Notes under the pieces: generated by a model
Database searches by the model: none
Told to the model about the DNA's origin: nothing
The model's input: the letters and a program-made list of their open reading frames with translations, nothing else
Position numbers and translations under genes: made by a program
DNA from: Magnetococcales bacterium
GTDB taxonomy: Bacteria; Pseudomonadota; Magnetococcia; Magnetococcales; JADFWU01
DNA: 26,099 nt
Direction of reading: 5' to 3'
Assembly: GCA_015234045.1 (NCBI GenBank)
Contig: JADFWU010000044.1
Span: forward strand, 1 to 26,099
Shown here: positions 23,743-26,099 of the stretch, in pieces
Layout of the letters: every line of letters begins with the position of its first letter
Position numbering within the stretch: the first letter of the stretch is position 1

Positions 23743-23799
23743 CATTCGCCAGATTTCGGTTCCTGGCAAGGCAAATCCAACGAAAAAGCGGAGCGTACT
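23732..23799. repeat. R2 element, copy 2 (one arm)
   Basis: 68 bp matching the reverse complement of 18647-18714 with one mismatch, starting GGGCGTGTTGACATTC after CTAG. The second arm is not found nearby, so it is a truncated or rearranged copy. It overlaps the 3' end of the fusion gene. Confidence 0.85.
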
Positions 23800-23809
23800 C
23801 TCTTGATCC

Positions 23810-23873
23810 GTCCGCTACGTTCCAGAAAGGGTTACGTGCAATAAGCACGCGCCCCTTTCTGCGCCTTGCGGAC
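23810..23873. repeat. Large stem-loop next to R2 copy 2
   Basis: Three nested stems: GTCCGC (23810) / GCGGAC (23868-23873), CAGAAAGGG (23823-23831) / CCCTTTCTG (23853-23861), and GTGC (23836-23839) / GCAC (23845-23848). It has no T-tract, so it is not a standard terminator. It may be the interior of a larger R2 variant or a separate element. Confidence 0.6.
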
Positions 23874-23934
23874 GAACCAACATCCTGCGCGCCAATATCC
23901 TGCACGATCGGAATGATTCATTTTTTCCGTGACC

Positions 23935-25242
23935 CTAAGCTCTGACGATCCGCTCGCCATCCACCGGATAAACACCTCTGGTATCCACAATCAACTGCGC
24001 ATGCTCTCTGATCAAATCCCAGTCGAACCGGTCATGATTGGTAGAGATCAATACACAGTCATACTGTTGCACTGTTTCCGGTGTCAATTCAACGCTATCA
24101 GCGGAGAAATCCCAATCGCGCCGAGGTGGCAATGTGGCCATATGTGGATCGGAATACTCCACAATTGCGCCTTGCTTCAACAGCTTATCCATCAATACAT
24201 AGCTGGGCGATTCACGGGAATCATCGACATTTTTCTTATATGCCATGCCAAGAATCAACACTTTGGCACCATTGAGTGGTTTTTTATGTTTGTTGAGACT
24301 CAAAGCCACTTTTCCGATGACATAATCCGGCATCGCAGTATTCACTTCACCAGCCAGTTCGATAAACCGGGTATTAAGACCGAATTCCCGCGCTTTCCAG
24401 GTCAGATAGAACGGATCAATGGGAATGCAATGTCCACCCAGACCAGGACCAGGATAGAACGGCGTAAAGCCAAACGGTTTGGTGCTGGCGGCTTTCACGA
24501 CCTCGAACATATCCATGCCCATGCAATCGGCAACGGTCTTTAGTTCGTTGACCAACGCAATGTTGACCGCACGATAGGTATTTTCCAGTATCTTGACCAT
24601 CTCCGCCACCGCAGTAGATGAAACCGGAACGACCATATCAATCACGCTTTCATAGAGTGCCTGCCCTACTTCCAGACACGCAGGCGTTGAACCGCCGCAA
24701 ATCTTTGGAATGGTTTTGGTGGTGTGATGGGGATTCACCGGATCTTCACGTTCTGGTGAGAACACCACAAACATATCCTCACCAACCCGCCATCCAGCAT
24801 CCTGCACACGCGGTGTAATCTCTTCCTCTGTGGTGCCAGGATAGGTCGTGCTTTCCAGTGAGATCAGCGTACCCGCTTTAAGGTGGGGAAGGATGGTCTC
24901 AATGGAGTTGACCACAAAGCTCAGATTGGGATCTCGATGACGATTCAAAGGCGTGGGCAGACAGAGGATGACCGCATCCAGTGTATTACAACGGCTAAAA
25001 TCGGTTGTGGCATCAAAACGACCGGATGCCATACTCTCAGCCAGCATGTCAAAAGGAATGTGTTCGATATAGCTTGTGCCCGCTTTGAGCTGAGTGATTT
25101 TACTCTGGTCGATATCAAAACCGATCACTGAAAACTGCTCTTCAAGAAAGCGAATCGCCAGCGGCAAACCCACATAGCCCAGCCCACAAATGCCGATCAC
25201 AGCCTGACGTGATCGAATTTTCTTAATTAGGGTATCTTTCAC
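23935..25242 (-). CDS. wbpA: UDP-N-acetylglucosamine 6-dehydrogenase (WbpA type)
   Basis: A 435-residue NAD-dependent nucleotide-sugar dehydrogenase of the UDP-GlcNAc/ManNAc branch. The Rossmann motif is ICGLGYVGLPLA (18-29); the active-site cysteine is C272 in GPGLGGHCIPIDPFYL, the form typical of WbpA/WecC enzymes; other family blocks are SPEREDPVNP, ENTYRAVNIALVNE and LGMAYKKNVDDSRESP. The product, UDP-GlcNAcA, would be the substrate of the neighbouring convergent WbpB-WbpD-type fusion. The start is GTG at 25242, with no better start near and only a weak purine stretch upstream. No clear terminator follows; the R2/stem-loop region separates it from the fusion gene. Choice between WbpA and WecC-like specificity rests on the neighbourhood. 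Confidence 0.9.
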   Translation of the reverse strand: MKDTLIKKIRSRQAVIGICGLGYVGLPLAIRFLEEQFSVIGFDIDQSKITQLKAGTSYIEHIPFDMLAESMASGRFDATTDFSRCNTLDAVILCLPTPLNRHRDPNLSFVVNSIETILPHLKAGTLISLESTTYPGTTEEEITPRVQDAGWRVGEDMFVVFSPEREDPVNPHHTTKTIPKICGGSTPACLEVGQALYESVIDMVVPVSSTAVAEMVKILENTYRAVNIALVNELKTVADCMGMDMFEVVKAASTKPFGFTPFYPGPGLGGHCIPIDPFYLTWKAREFGLNTRFIELAGEVNTAMPDYVIGKVALSLNKHKKPLNGAKVLILGMAYKKNVDDSRESPSYVLMDKLLKQGAIVEYSDPHMATLPPRRDWDFSADSVELTPETVQQYDCVLISTNHDRFDWDLIREHAQLIVDTRGVYPVDGERIVRA

Positions 25243-25625
25243 TTCTCAACTCTGACTCGTACTGAAACGATTATGCAAAACGGTTTGTGTAATCTCTGTA
25301 TCAACGCCAACCGCCACGTGTCTATGGTGACTGATCATAGCACTTGGGCAAAGGTTTGAAGTGTGTTTTTGCACAATAATGATACATTATTTTCTGTGAT
25401 TTTCCTGGAATAATTGGCTAAATATAGCATTATTTCAACAAGATATATGAAAAAATATTCTGCCCTGCAAAAAACATTAAATATATGTTTTTTATTTTTT
25501 TCTTTTTTTCCGATTTTTACCGCACACTAAAACACATTAATTAGTTTTAATTCATTTCCACAACAAAAAATCGCATTAATTTATTATGTAAAATTAACAT
25601 CACGCCACATGCAACCACAAACAAA
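25243..25625. other. AT-rich intergenic region upstream of the cold-shock gene
   Basis: No gene. It contains an A/T hairpin AAAAAACAT (25469-25477) / ATGTTTTTT (25485-25493) followed by long T runs; this could act as a weak terminator or simply be AT-rich promoter-proximal DNA. The promoter of the minus-strand dehydrogenase should lie in its left part but is not obvious. Confidence 0.4.
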
Positions 25626-25654
25626 TTGGCTCTTCTCAAATTCAGGCTTATAAA
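25626..25654 (+). promoter_or_regulatory. Sigma70-type promoter of the cold-shock gene
   Basis: TTGGCT (25626-25631), exactly 17 nt, then TATAAA (25649-25654). The start site would be near 25661, giving a leader of about 60 nt that ends with AAGGAG before the ATG. Confidence 0.55.
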
Positions 25655-25719
25655 TTCCTGGTGACAGCGCATATTTTTTATTATAATTCCATTTTTTTCC
25701 CTGAAGGAGTTTTCACATC

Positions 25720-25932
25720 ATGTCAGAACGCGAAACCGGTACCGTCAAATGGTTCAACGATGAAAAGGGCTTCGGCTTCATTCAACGTGACTCAGGCCAA
25801 GGCGATGCCTTTGTGCATCATTCCGCCATCTCTGGTAGTGGCTTCAAGTCCCTATCCGAAGATCAAAAAGTTGAATTCAGCATCGAAGAAGGTCCGAAAG
25901 GCCCAGCAGCTAAAGACGTAGTGGCAATCTAA
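25720..25932 (+). CDS. Cold-shock protein (CspA family)
   Basis: A 70-residue single cold-shock domain, the normal family length. It starts [15 protein letters not shown], with RNP1 (KGFGFI, 16-21) and RNP2 (DAFVHHSAI, 29-37) intact; these bind single-stranded RNA and DNA and melt mRNA structure. AAGGAG lies upstream of the ATG, a good promoter about 65-95 nt upstream, and a strong terminator downstream, so it is a monocistronic unit. Whether it is cold-induced cannot be told from the family alone, since many Csp proteins are constitutive. Confidence 0.95.
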   Translation: MSERETGTVKWFNDEKGFGFIQRDSGQGDAFVHHSAISGSGFKSLSEDQKVEFSIEEGPKGPAAKDVVAI

Positions 25933-25960
25933 ATTACCTACGTTGGACTGATTCAAATTC

Positions 25961-25992
25961 AAGCCGTCCTCTTCTCGGGGACGGCTTTTTTT
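25961..25992 (+). terminator. Intrinsic terminator of the cold-shock gene
   Basis: The stem AAGCCGTCC (25961-25969) pairs with GGACGGCTT (25979-25987), followed by a run of T. R1 copy B starts a few bases after it. Confidence 0.9.
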
Positions 25993-25998
25993 GTGTTT

Positions 25999-26099
25999 TA
26001 TAGTCATTTCGATCCAAAATTTGACAATAAATCACAACCTGAGTGTAAGTCCTGGTGATGTTTTTGCGCCGCTTTTGATATGCGAAGCAGATCATCAGA
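25999..26099. repeat. R1 dispersed hairpin element, copy B (cut by window end)
   Basis: TATAGTCATTTCGATCC onwards, 101 bp visible, differing from copy A (13903-14003) at 6 positions. The window ends inside the central hairpin, so the right half is not visible. Confidence 0.85.

Noticed and set aside
23929-24543. 204-codon plus-strand frame opposite the WbpA-type gene
   Set aside because: It lies antisense to a clearly conserved dehydrogenase and its translation shows no domain.
25469-25493. A/T hairpin with following T-run as a terminator
   Set aside because: The stem has a single G-C pair and no plus-strand gene precedes it; probably AT-rich chance pairing.

Overview
The window looks like a chromosomal stretch of a Gram-negative proteobacterium. 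It encodes an outer-membrane beta-barrel protein, periplasmic binding proteins, nucleotide-sugar dehydrogenases, an HD-GYP protein and a PilZ protein. A GapR (DUF2312) homologue, a family typical of Alphaproteobacteria and relatives, sits beside gammaproteobacterial-style genes (SrkA, AlgD-like, M18 peptidase). That mixture fits a deep-branching lineage such as Magnetococcia, but this is inference and no rRNA or tRNA is present to settle it. No CRISPR array, phage gene or intact transposase is visible.

Layout, left to right. (1) 245-2904 (+): a PP-loop ATPase, a TusA-like sulfur carrier and a cation-diffusion facilitator with a His/Asp-rich N-terminus; the last two are tightly coupled and end at a strong terminator. 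(2) 3347-6384 (+): a PhnD-like binding protein overlapping by 4 nt a hybrid sensor kinase, probably a ligand-sensing pair; then a GT39-type membrane glycosyltransferase (6501-8066). (3) 8235-9718 (-): SrkA-type kinase and GapR, separated by a terminator. (4) 10178-10321 (+): an unrecognised 47-residue membrane protein with its own promoter/dyad, ribosome binding site and downstream terminator. (5) 10661-13893 (+): an oxidoreductase-epimerase fusion overlapping a GT4 glycosyltransferase. (6) 14143-14556 (-): a disordered Gln/Pro-rich protein; 15108-16427 (+): M18 aminopeptidase. (7) 16541-20498 (+): PilZ protein, PstS-like periplasmic protein, outer-membrane porin-like protein and membrane HD-GYP protein, a candidate envelope-to-c-di-GMP signalling set. 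(8) 20499-25242: three nucleotide-sugar genes: AlgD-type GDP-mannose dehydrogenase (-), a WbpB-WbpD-type fusion (+) and a WbpA-type UDP-GlcNAc dehydrogenase (-). (9) 25720-25932 (+): a cold-shock protein with promoter and terminator.

The most distinctive feature is a set of three unrelated families of short dispersed inverted-repeat elements (called R1, R2 and R3 here), nine copies in 26 kb, none with a coding region. They resemble MITEs (non-autonomous transposable elements). Several lie within a few bases downstream of intrinsic terminators, and two R2 copies abut or supply the stop codon of a gene. The window's right edge lies inside an R1 copy.

The genes mostly concern envelope polysaccharide synthesis (sugar-nucleotide dehydrogenases, acyltransferase, glycosyltransferases), envelope sensing and c-di-GMP signalling, with a few housekeeping or stress genes between them.
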